DNA of 64,000 nucleotides from Astropecten irregularis (Eukaryota; Echinodermata; Asteroidea; Paxillosida; Astropectinidae). The notes beneath the pieces are model-generated. The model saw only the letters and a program-made list of their open reading frames with translations, was not told where the DNA came from and ran no database searches. Shown piece by piece: positions 10,617 to 22,600 of this stretch (the first letter of the stretch is position 1; every line of letters begins with the position of its first letter). The stretch covers positions 33,480,001-33,544,000 of the forward strand of contig OZ020244.1 in assembly GCA_963971285.1 (NCBI GenBank). Direction: 5' to 3'. Position numbers and translations under genes: made by a program.

Positions 10617-10686
10617 AAGTTAGCCATTTCCCCCAAACCTAAGGACGGACACGCGACCACACCGTGTCAAGCTTTGGATACATTAT
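10617..10686 (+). repeat. Split direct repeat B2 (right terminus of DIRS element)
   Basis: Identical to B1. The last base is fixed by the point where satellite sequence resumes (AATTCTG at 10687). Confidence 0.93.
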
Positions 10687-13318
10687 AATTCTGAGCATGT
10701 TCGAACTGCCATGCGACAAATCTGTCGAAATTGCAACCCCGAAAAATAATCGTAAGTACCACTGAAGTACCACTTGTTCATCTTTGACACGACTGAGTAG
10801 AAACCGGTATAATGTGCTTTTATGGAATCTTTTGACTTGATTTCAGGCATTTTGGAGGCGATCCGTTTATTTAGTTTAAATACCGCATTGCTTAGCCGGG
10901 GACGTTAGTGCGAAGGATGAAGTAAAAACTCGTCTTAAAAAAAGAGCTCTAACGGCCCAGTTAGCATGGTAAGTGGCACTACGTAACCTCATTTTATTGT
11001 TCGTATGACCTAGGATGCCTTGCAGCCCTACGTAGGGTACGATGGGTTATCCTTCTTAACTCGAGTTACGATCGATCGTAGGGCTTCGTGAAGTCGACCC
11101 TAGTGTGAATCGCAGAAAAAAAAATTCCATAAAAAAAATATATATGTATCTGGGAGAGGGGGCGGGGCTTGAGGACGTCTGCTGGGCCCTTTGCAGCAGA
11201 AAATTGCATGGGTTGCGTGCATTATTGGCCATTCCAAACTTTGCGTGTTGTACCTGTTCATTTGAAATTGGTTTCAAGTGGTACCTTGTTCGTTTGATCA
11301 CAGGTAAATTTTAGGGCCTAGTTTTGGGGGTCCCCATGGGGTACATGCAAATTGCAAATGGTTCGGCAAATCGAAAAGAAATTGAAAATGGAATTTTTCA
11401 TCTTTATTTTGCCGTATTGGTCGATTGCCTCGGAAACTTATATGAGTATTTCTAAGTATTTTGTTAATGGGCCTTTTTGCGTTTGAGCTTGTGGGAAATA
11501 TTTTAGTGGTCTGCACCCACGTACACTGAAAAATACCCCTCACGCCCTTTAACAATGGTCCCATGCACAAAATATGCACAAAGTCAGGGAACTTGACCGA
11601 ATGTTACTGGCTATGCCAAACATAATCAATGAGCATTTCATGTCACAACTCCTCTTTGTCCGCACAGACCCTACGGGCTTTTTATGAGCGTGACCTGAAC
11701 CAGTCGTTTGGCATAGTCAGTGAAAAGCGGTCAAGTTTCCAATCTTCGTAGTATGGTTTGTACACGGGCTCATTGCTAAAGCGCGTGAAGATTTTTTTCA
11801 GAGTGCACGCGCAAATGTATTGAGTCATTCAACAATTCTGTGCATGTTCGAACTGCCATGCGACAAATCAGTCGAAATTGCAACCCCGAAAAATAATCGT
11901 AAGTACCACTGAAGTACCACTTGTTCATCTTTGACACGACTGAGTAGAAACCGGTATAATGTGCTTTTATGGAATCTTTTGACTTGATTTCAGGCATTTT
12001 GGAGGCGATCCGTTTATTTAGTTTAAATACCGCATTGCTTAGCCGGGGACGTTAGTGCGAAGGATGAAGTAAGAACTCGTCTTAAAAAAAGAGCTCTAAC
12101 GGCCCAGTAAGCATGGTAAGTGGCACTACGTAACCTCATTTTATTGTTCGTATGACCTAGGATGCCTTGCAGCCCTACGTAGGGTACGATGGGTTATCCT
12201 TCTTAACTCGAGTTACGATCGATCGTAGGGCTTCGTGAAGTCGACCCTAGTGTGAATCGCAGAAAAAAAAATTCCATAAAAAAAATATATATGTATCTGG
12301 GAGGGGGCGGGGCTTGGGGACGTCTGCCGGGCCCTTTGCAGCAGAAAATTGCATGGGTTGCGTGCATTATTGGCCATTCCAAACATTTTGTGTTGTACCT
12401 GTTCATTTGAAATTGGTTTCAAGTGGTACCTTGTTCGTTTGATCACAGGTAAATTTTAGGGCCTAGTTTTGGGGGTCCCCATGGGGTACATGCAAATTGC
12501 AAATGGTTCGGCAAATCGAAAATAAATTGAAAATGGAATTTTTCATCTTTATTTTGCCGTATTGGTCGATTGCCTCGGAAACTTATATGAGTATTTCTAA
12601 GTATTTTGTTAATGGGCCTTTTTGCGTGGGAGCTTATGGGAAATATTTTAGTGGTCTGCACCCACGTACACTGAAAAATACCCCTCACGCCCTTTAACAA
12701 TGGTCCCATGCACAAACATATGCACAAAGTCAGGGAACTTGACCGAATGTTACTGGCTATGCCAAACATAATCAATGACCATTTCATGTCACAACTCCTC
12801 TTTGTCCGCACAGACCCTACGGGCTTTTTATGAGCGTGACCTGAACCAGTCGTTTGGCATAGTCAGTGAAAAGCGGTCAAGTTTCCAATCTTCGTAGTAT
12901 GGTTTGTACACGGGCTCATTGCTAAAGCGCGTGAAGATTTTTTTCAGAGTGCACGCGCAAATGTATTGAGTCATTCAACAATTCTGTGCATGTTCGAACT
13001 GCCATGCGACAAATCTGTCGAAATTGCAACCCCGAAAAATAATCGTAAGTACCACTGAAGTACCACTTGTTCATCTTTGACACGACTGAGTAGAAACCGG
13101 TATAATGTGCTTTTATGGAATCTTTTGACTTGATTTCAGGCATTTTGGAGGCGATCCGTTTATTTAGTTTAAATACCGCATTGCTTAGCCGGGGACGTTA
13201 GTGCGAAGGATGAAGTAAAAACTCGTCTTAAAAAAAGAGCTCTAACGGCCCAGTAAGCATGGTAAGTGGCACTACGTAACCTCATTTTATTGTTCGTATG
13301 ACCTAGGATGCCTTGCAG

Positions 13319-13386
13319 CCCTACGTAGGGTACGATGGGTTATCCTTCTTAACTCGAGTTACGATCGATCGTAGGGCTTCGTGAAG
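13319..13386. other. Palindrome cluster in the satellite monomer (example copy)
   Basis: Within 68 bp lie three perfect palindromes, CCCTACGTAGGG (13319-13330), AACTCGAGTT (13351-13360) and TACGATCGATCGTA (13360-13373), plus a short hairpin CTTCGTGAAG. The cluster recurs once per monomer. Copies near 40,900 and 42,050 carry CTATCG in place of CGATCG, which breaks the 14-bp palindrome. Whether a protein binds it is unknown. Confidence 0.8.
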
Positions 13387-13624
13387 TCGACCCTAGTGTG
13401 AATCGCAGAAAAAAAAATTCCATAAAAAAAATATATATGTATCTGGGAGGGGGGGCGGGGCTTGGGGACGTCTGCCGGGCCCTTTGCAGCAGAAAATTGC
13501 ATGGGTTGCGTACATTATTGGCCATTCCAAACTTTGTGTGTTGTACCTGTTCATTTGAAATTGGTTTCAAGTGGTACCTTGTTCGTTTGATCAAAGGTAA
13601 ATTTTAGGGCCTAGTTTTGGGGGT

Positions 13625-13645
13625 CCCCATGGGGTATATGCAAAT
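13625..13645. promoter_or_regulatory. CCCCATGGGG palindrome next to an octamer (POU) motif, example copy
   Basis: CCCCATGGGG at 13625-13634 is followed by ATGCAAAT at 13638-13645, an exact match to the octamer bound by POU-domain factors. The pair recurs in nearly all monomers at the same place. One copy (about 30,847) has CCCCATAGGG. Because monomers are homogenised, recurrence alone does not show function. Confidence 0.35.
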
Positions 13646-16600
13646 TGCAAATGGTTCGGCAAATCGAAAAGAAATTGAAAATGGAATTTTTCATCTTTAT
13701 TTTGCCGTATTGGTCGATTGCCTCGGAAACTTATATGAGTATTTCTAAGTATTTTGTTAATGGGCCTTTTTGCGTGGGAGCTTGTGGGAAATATTTTAGT
13801 GGTCTGCACCCACGTAAACTGAAAAATACCCCTCACGCCCTTTAACAATGGTCCCATGCACAAACATATGCACAAAGTCAGGGAACTTGACCGAATGTTA
13901 CTGGCTATGCCAAACATAATCAATGACCATTTCATGTCACAACTCCTCTTTGTCCGCACAGACCCTACGGGCTTTTTATGAGCGTGACCTGAACCAGTCG
14001 TTTGGCATAGTCAGTGAAAAGCGATCAAGTTTCCAATCTTCGTAGTATGGTTTGTACACGGGGTCATTGCTAAAGCGCGTGAAGATTTTTTTCAGAGTGC
14101 ACGCGCAAATGTATTGAGTCATTCAACAATTCTGTGCATGTTCGAACTGCCATGCGACAAATCTGTCGAAATTGCAACCCCGAAAAATAATCGTAAGTAC
14201 CACTGAAGTACCACTTGTTCATCTTTGACACGACTGAGTAGAAACCGGTATAATGTGCTTTTATGGAATCTTTTGACTTGATTTCAGGCATTTTGGAGGC
14301 GATCCGTTTATTTAGTTTAAATACCGCATTGCTTAGCCGGGGACGTTAGTGCGAAGGATGAAGTAAAAACTCGTCTTAAAAAAAGAGCTCTAACGGCCCA
14401 GTAAGCATGGTAAGTGGCACTACGTAACCTCATTTTATTGTTCGTATGACCTAGGATGCCTTGCAGCCCTACGTAGGGTACGATGGGTTATCCTTCTTAA
14501 CTCGAGTTACGATCGATCGTAGGGCTTCGTGAAGTCGACCCTAGTGTGAATCGCAGAAAAAAAATTCCATTAAAAAAATATATATGTATCTGGGAGGGGG
14601 GGCGGGGCTTGGGGACGTCTGCCGGGCCCTTTGCAGCAGAAAATTGCATGGGTTGCGTGCATTATTGGCCATTCCAAACTTTGTGTGTTGTACCTGTTCA
14701 TTTGAAATTGGTTTCAAGTGGTACCTTGTTCGTTTGATCAAAGGTAAATTTTAGGGCCTAGTTTTGGGGGTCCCCATGGGGTACATGCAAATTGCAAATG
14801 GTTCGGCAAATCGAAAAGAAATTGAAAATGGAATTTTTCATCTTTATTTTGCCGTATTGGTCGATTGCCTCGGAAACTTATATGAGTATTTCTAAGTATT
14901 TTGTTAATGGGCCTTTTTGCGTGGGAGCTTGTGGGAAATATTTTAGTGGTCTGCACCCACGTACACTGAAAAATACCCCTCACGCCCTTTAACAATGGTC
15001 CCATGCACAAACATATGCACAAAGTCAGGGAACTTGACCGAATGTTACTGGCTATGCCAAACATAATCAATGACCATTTCATGTCACAACTCCTCTTTGT
15101 CCGCACAGACCCTACGGGCTTTTTATGAGCGTGACCTGAACCAGTCGTTTGGCATAGTCAGTGAAAAGCGGTCAAGTTTCCAATCTTCGTAGTATGGTTT
15201 GTACACGGGCTCATTGCTAAAGCGCGTGAAGATTTTTTTCAGAGTGCACGCGCAAATGTATTGAGTCATTCAACAATTCTGTGCATGTTCGAACTGCCAT
15301 GCGACAAATCTGTCGAAATTGCAACCCCGAAAAATAATCGTAAGTACCACTGAAGTACCACTTGTTCATCTTTGACACGACTGAGTAGAAACCGGTATAA
15401 TGTGCTTTTATGGAATCTTTTGACTTGATTTCAGGCATTTTGGAGGCGATCCGTTTATTTAGTTTAAATACCGCATTGCTTAGCCGGGGACGTTAGTGCG
15501 AAGGATGAAGTAAAAACTCGTCTTAAAAAAAGAGCTCTAACGGCCCAGTAAGCATGGTAAGTGGCACTACGTAACCTCATTTTATTGTTCGTATGACCTA
15601 GGATGCCTTGCAGCCCTACGTAGGGTACGATGGGTTATCCTTCTTAACTCGAGTTACGATCGATCGTAGGGCTTCGTGAAGTCGACCCTAGTGTGAATCG
15701 CAGAAAAAAAAATTCCATAAAAAAAATATATATGTATCTGGGAGGGGGGGGCGGGGCTTGGGGACGTCTGCCGGGCCCTTTGCAGCAGAAAATTGCATGG
15801 GTTGCGTGCATTATTGGCCATTCCAAACTTTGTGTGTTGTACCTGTTCATTTGAAATTGGTTTCAAGTGGTACCTTGTTCGTTTGATCAAAGGTAAATTT
15901 TAGGGCCTAGTTTTGGGGGTCCCCATGGGGTACATGCAAATTGCAAATGGTTCGGCAAATCGAAAAGAAATTGAAAATGGAATTTTTCATCTTTATTTTG
16001 CCGTATTGGTCGATTGCCTCGGAAACTTATATGAGTATTTCTAAGTATTTTGTTAATGGGCCTTTTTGCGTGGGAGCTTGTGGGAAATATTTTAGTGGTC
16101 TGCACCCACGTACACTGAAAAATACCCCTCACGCCCTTTAACAATGGTCCCATGCACAAACATATGCACAAAGTCAGGGAACTTGACCGAATGTTACTGG
16201 CTATGCCAAACATAATCAATGACCATTTCATGTCACAACTCCTCTTTGTCCGCACAGACCCTACGGGCTTTTTATGAGCGTGACCTGAACCAGTCGTTTG
16301 GCATAGCCAGTGAAAAGCGGTCAAGTTTCCAATCTTCGTAGTATGGTTTGTACACGGGCTCATTGCTAAAGCGCGTGAAGATTTTTTCAGAGTGCACGCG
16401 CAAATGTATAGAGTCATTCAACAATTCTGTGCATGTTCGAACTGCCATGCGACAAATCTGTCGAAATTGCAACCCCGAAAAATAATCGTAAGTACCACTG
16501 AAGTACCACTTGTTCATCTTTGACACGACTGAGTAGAAACCGGTATAATGTGCTTTTATGGAATCTTTTGACTTGATTTCAGGCATTTTGGAGGCGATCC

Positions 16601-19600
16601 GTTTATTTAGTTTAAATACCGCATTGCTTAGCCGGGGACGTTAGTGCGAAGGATGAAGTAAAAACTCGTCTTAAAAAAAGAGCTCTAACGGCCCAGTAAG
16701 CATGGTAAGTGGCACTACGTAACCTCATTTTATTGTTCGTATGACCTAGGATGCCTTGCAGCCCTACGTAGGGTACGATGGGTTATCCTTCTTAACTCGA
16801 GTTACGATCGATCGTAGGGCTTCGTGAAGTCGACCCTAGTGTGAATCGCAGAAATAAAAAATCCATAAAAAAAATATATATGTATCTGGGAGGGGGGGGG
16901 GGCTTGGGGACGTCTGCCGGGCCCTTTGCAGCAGAAAATTGCATGGGTTGCGTGCATTATTGGCCATTCCAAACTTTGTGTGTTGTACCTGTTCATTTGA
17001 AATTGGTTTCAAGTGGTACCTTGTTCGTTTGATCAAAGGTAAATTTAAGGGCCTAGTTTTGGGGGTCCCCATGGGGTACATGCAAATTGCAAATGGTTCG
17101 GCAAATCGAAAAGAAATTGAAAATGGAATTTGTCATCTTTATTTTGCCGTATTGGTCGATTGCCTCGGAAACTTATATGAGTATTTCTAAGTATTTTGTT
17201 AATGGGCCTTTTTAGGTGGGAGCTTGTGGAAAATATTTTAGTGGTCTGCACCCACGTACACTGAAAAATACCCCTCACGCCCTTTAACAATGGTCCCATG
17301 CACAAACATATGCACAAAGTCAGGGAACTTGACCGAATGTTACTGGCTATGCCAAACATAATCAATGACCATTTCATGTCACAACTCCTCTTTGTCCGCA
17401 CAGACCCTACGGGCTTTTTATGAGCGTGACCTGAACCAGTCGTTTGGCATAGCCAGTGAAAAGCGGTCAAGTTTCCAATCTTCGTAGTATGGTTTGTACA
17501 CGGGCTCATTGCTAAAGCGCGTGAAGATTTTTTTTAGAGTGCACGCGCAAATGTATTGAGTCATTCAACAATTCTGTGCATGTTCGAACTGCCATGCGAC
17601 AAATCTGTCGAAATTGCAACCCCGAAAAATAATCGTAAGTACCACTGAAGTACCACTTGTTCATCTTTGACACGACTGAGTAGAAACCGGTATAATGTGC
17701 TTTTATGGAATCTTTTGACTTGATTTCAGGCATTTTGGAGGCGATCCGTTTATTTAGTTTAAATACCGCATTGCTTAGCCGGGGACGTTAGTGCGAAGGA
17801 TGAAGTAAAAACTCGTCTTAAAAAAAGAGCTCTAACGGCCCAGTAAGCATGGTAAGTGGCACTACGTAACCTCATTTTATTGTTCGTATGACCTAGGATG
17901 CCTTGCAGCCCTACGTAGGGTACGATGGGTTATCCTTCTTAACTCGAGTTACGATCGATCGTAGGGCTTCGTGAAGTCGACCCTAGTGTGAATCGCAGAA
18001 AAAAAATTCCATAAATTAAAATATATATGTATCTGGGAGGGGGGCGGGGCTTGGGGACGTCTGCCGGGCCCTTTGCAGCAGAAAATTGCATGGGTTGCGT
18101 GCATTATTGGCCATTCCAAACTTTGTGTGTTGTACCTGTTCATTTGAAATTGGTTTCAAGTGGTACCTTGTTCGTTTGATCAAAGGTAAATTTTAGGGCC
18201 TAGTTTTGGGGGTCCCCATGGGGTACATGCAAATTGCAAATGGTTCGGCAAATCGAAAAGAAATTGAAAATGGAATTTTTCATCTTTATTTTGCCGTATT
18301 GGTCGATTGCCTCGGAAACTTATATGAGTATTTCTAAGTATTTTGTTAATGGGCCTTTTTGCGTGGGAGCTTGTGAGAAATATTTTAGTGGTCTGCACCC
18401 ACGTACACTGAAAAATACCCCTCACGCCCTTTAACAATGGTCCCATGCACAAACATATGCACAAAGTCAGGGAACTTGACCGAATGTTACTGGCTATGCC
18501 AAACATAATCAATGACCATTTCATGTCACAACTCCTCTTTGTCCGCACAGACCCTACGGGCTTTTTATGAGCGTGACCTGAACCAGTCGTTTGGCATAGT
18601 CAGTGAAAAGCGGTCATGTTTCCAATCTTCGTAGTATGGTTTGTACACGGGCTCATTGCTAAAGCGCGTGAATATTTTTTTCAGAGTGCACGCGCAAATG
18701 TATTGAGTCATTCAACAATTCTGTGCATGTTCGAATTACCATGCGACAAATCTGTCGAAATTACAACCCCGAAAAATAATCGTAAGTACCACTGAAGTAC
18801 CACTTGTTCATCTTTGACACGACTGAGTAGAAACCGGTATAATGTGCTTTTATGGAATCTTTTGACTTGATTTCAGGCATTTTGGAGGCGATCCGTTTAT
18901 TTAGTTTAAATACCGCATTGCTTAGCCGGGGACGTTAGTGCGAAGGATGAAGTAAAAACTCGTCTTAAAAAAAGAGCTCTAACGGCCCAGTAAGCATGGT
19001 AAGTGGCACTACGTAACCTCATTTTATTGTTCGTATGACCTAGGATGCCTTGCAGCCCTACGTAGGGTACGATGGGTTATCCTTCTTAACTCGAGTTACG
19101 ATCGATCGTAGGGCCTCGTGAAGTCGACCCTAGTGTGAATCGCAGAAAAAATAATTCCATAAAAAAAATATATATGTATCTGGGAGGGGGGGGGGGGCTT
19201 GGGGACGTCTGCCGGGCCCTTTGCAGCAGAAAATTGCATGGGTTGCGTGCATTATTGGCCATTCCAAACTTTGTGTGTTGTACCTGTTCATTTGAAATTG
19301 GTTTCAAGTGGTACCTTGTTCGTTTGATCAAAGGTAAATTTTAGGGCCTAGTTTTGGGGGTCCCCATGGGGTACATGCAAATTGCAAATGGTTCGGCAAA
19401 TCGAAAAGAAATTGAAAATGGAATTTTTCATCTTTATTTTGCCGTATTGGTCGATTGCCTCGGAAACTTATATGAGTATTTCTAAGTATTTTGTTAATGG
19501 GCCTTTTTGCGTGGGAGCTTGTGAGAAATATTTTAGTGGTCTGCACCCACGTACACTGAAAAATACCCCTCACGCCCTTTAACAATGGTCCCATGCACAA

Positions 19601-22600
19601 ACATATGCACAAAGTCAGGGAACTTGACCGAATGTTACTGGCTATGCCAAACATAATCAATGACCATTTCATGTCACAACTCCTCTTTGTCCGCACAGAC
19701 CCTACGGGCTTTTTATGAGCGTGACCTGAACCAGTCGTTTGGCATAGTCAGTGAAAAGCGGTCATGTTTCCAATCTTCGTAGTATGGTTTGTACACGGGC
19801 TCATTGCTAAAGCGCGTGAATATTTTTTTCAGAGTGCACGCGCAAATGTATTGAGTCATTCAACAATTCTGTGCATGTTCGAATTACCATGCGACAAATC
19901 TGTCGAAATTACAACCCCGAAAAATAATCGTAAGTACCACTGAAGTACCACTTGTTCATCTTTGACACGACTGAGTAGAAACCGGTATAATGTGCTTTTA
20001 TGGAATCTTTTGACTTGATTTCAGGCATTTTGGAGGCGATCCGTTTATTTAGTTTAAATACCGCATTGCTTAGCCGGGGACGTTAGTGCGAAGGATGAAG
20101 TAAAAACTCGTCTTAAAAAAAGAGCTCTAACGGCCCAGTAAGCATGGTAAGTGGCACTACGTAACCTCATTTTATTGTTCGTATGACCTAGGATGCCTTG
20201 CAGCCCTACGTAGGGTACGATGGGTTATCCTTCTTAACTCGAGTTACGATCGATCGTAGGGCCTCGTGAAGTCGACCCTAGTGTGAATCGCAGAAAAAAT
20301 AATTCCATAAAAAAAATATATATGTATCTGGGAGGGGGGGGGGGGCTTGGGGACGTCTGCCGGGCCCTTTGCAGCAGAAAATTGCATGGGTTGCGTGCAT
20401 TATTGGCCATTCCAAACTTTGTGTGTTGTACCTGTTCATTTGAAATTGGTTTCAAGTGGTACCTTGTTCGTTTGATCAAAGGTAAATTTTAGGGCCTAGT
20501 TTTGGGGGTCCCCATGGGGTACATGCAAATTGCAAATGGTTCGGCAAATCGAAAAGAAATTGAAAATGGAATTGTTCATCTTTATTTTGCCGTATTGGTC
20601 GATTGCCTCGGAAACTTATATGAGTATTTCTAAGTATTTTGTTAATGGGCCTTTTTGCGTGGGAGCTTGTGGGAAATATTTTAGTGGTCTGCACCCACGT
20701 ACACTGAAAAATACCCCTCACGCCCTTTAACAATGGTCCCATGCACAAACATATGCACAAAGTCAGGGAACTTGACCGAATGTTACTGGCTATGCCAAAC
20801 ATAATCAATGACCATTTCATGTCACAACTCCTCTTTGTCCGCACAGACCCTACGGGCTTTTTATGAGCGTGACCTGAACCAGTCGTTTGGCATAGTCAGT
20901 GAAAAGCGGTCAAGTTTCCAATCTTCGTAGTATGGTTTGTACACGGGCTCATTGCTAAAGCGCGTGAAGATTTTTTTCAGAGTGCACGCGCAAATGTATT
21001 GAGTCATTCAACAATTCTGTGCATGTTCGAACTGCCATGCGACAAATCTGTCGAAATTGCAACCCCGAAAAATAATCGTAAGTACCACTGAAGTACCACT
21101 TGTTCATCTTTGACACGACTGAGTAGAAACCGGTATAATGTGCTTTTATGGAATCTTTTGACTTGATTTCAGGCATTTTGGAGGCGATCCGTTTATTTAG
21201 TTTAAATACCGCATTGCTTAGCCGGGGACGTTAGTGCGAAGGATGAAGTAAAAACTCGTCTTAAAAAAAGAGCTCTAACGGCCCAGTAAGCATGGTAAGT
21301 GGCACTACGTAACCTCATTTTATTGTTCGTATGACCTAGGATGCCTTGCAGCCCTACGTAGGGTACGATGGGTTATCCTTCTTAACTCGAGTTACGATCG
21401 ATCGTAGGGCTTCGTGAAGTCGACCCTAGTGTGAATCGCAGAAAAAAAATTCCATAAATTAAAATATATATGTATCTGGGAGGGGGGCGGGGCTTGGGGA
21501 CGTCTGCCGGGCCCTTTGCAGCAGAAAATTGCATGGGTTGCGTGCATTATTGGCCATTCCAAACTTTGTGTGTTGTACCTGTTCATTTGAAATTGGTTTC
21601 AAGTGGTACCTTGTTCGTTTGATCAAAGGTAAATTTTAGGGCCTAGTTTTGGGGGTCCCCATGGGGTACATGCAAATTGCAAATGGTTCGGCAAATCGAA
21701 AAGAAATTGAAAATGGAATTTTTCATCTTTATTTTGCCGTATTGGTCGATTGCCTCGGAAACTTATATGAGTATTTCTAAGTATTTTGTTAATGGGCCTT
21801 TTTGCGTGGGAGCTTGTGAGAAATATTTTAGTGGTCTGCACCCACGTACACTGAAAAATACCCCTCACGCCCTTTAACAATGGTCCCATGCACAAACATA
21901 TGCACAAAGTCAGGGAACTTGACCGAATGTTACTGGCTATGCCAAACATAATCAATGACCATTTCATGTCACAACTCCTCTTTGTCCGCACAGACCCTAC
22001 GGGCTTTTTATGAGCGTGACCTGAACCAGTCGTTTGGCATAGTCAGTGAAAAGCGGTCATGTTTCCAATCTTCGTAGTATGGTTTGTACACGGGCTCATT
22101 GCTAAAGCGCGTGAATATTTTTTTCAGAGTGCACGCGCAAATGTATTGAGTCATTCAACAATTCTGTGCATGTTCGAATTACCATGCGACAAATCTGTCG
22201 AAATTACAACCCCGAAAAATAATCGTAAGTACCACTGAAGTACCACTTGTTCATCTTTGACACGACTGAGTAGAAACCGGTATAATGTGCTTTTATGGAA
22301 TCTTTTGACTTGATTTCAGGCATTTTGGAGGCGATCCGTTTATTTAGTTTAAATACCGCATTGCTTAGCCGGGGACGTTAGTGCGAAGGATGAAGTAAAA
22401 ACTCGTCTTAAAAAAAGAGCTCTAACGGCCCAGTAAGCATGGTAAGTGGCACTACGTAACCTCATTTTATTGTTCGTATGACCTAGGATGCCTTGCAGCC
22501 CTACGTAGGGTACGATGGGTTATCCTTCTTAACTCGAGTTACGATCGATCGTAGGGCCTCGTGAAGTCGACCCTAGTGTGAATCGCAGAAAAAATAATTC

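Larger units (their letters stand above)
1044..10686 (+). mobile_element. DIRS-order tyrosine-recombinase retroelement (PAT/Ngaro-like)
   Basis: Element of 9,643 bp. Its parts in order are terminal repeat A1 (1044-1107), a leader with a hairpin series, a gag-like region with a zinc knuckle, reverse transcriptase and RNase H, a tyrosine recombinase, then B1 (10321-10390), A2 (10391-10454) and B2 (10617-10686). The A1...B1-A2...B2 order of split direct repeats, with a tyrosine recombinase in place of a DDE integrase, is the known signature of PAT/Ngaro-type DIRS elements. The satellite sequence continues exactly across the two ends with no target duplication, as expected for recombinase-mediated insertion. 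A1/A2 (64 bp) and B1/B2 (70 bp) are identical by eye, so the copy looks young. It is broken by one large insertion, a DNA transposon in the RT region; the gag-like and recombinase frames look open. Subgroup assignment is less certain than the order. Confidence 0.93.

Noticed and set aside
11298-11579. A minus-strand frame of up to 122 codons that is open in nearly every satellite monomer, sometimes extended to 154-176 codons
   Set aside because: Differences between copies mostly change the amino acid, the product resembles nothing known, and overlapping frames on both strands are equally open. Homogenisation of the satellite explains its repetition.
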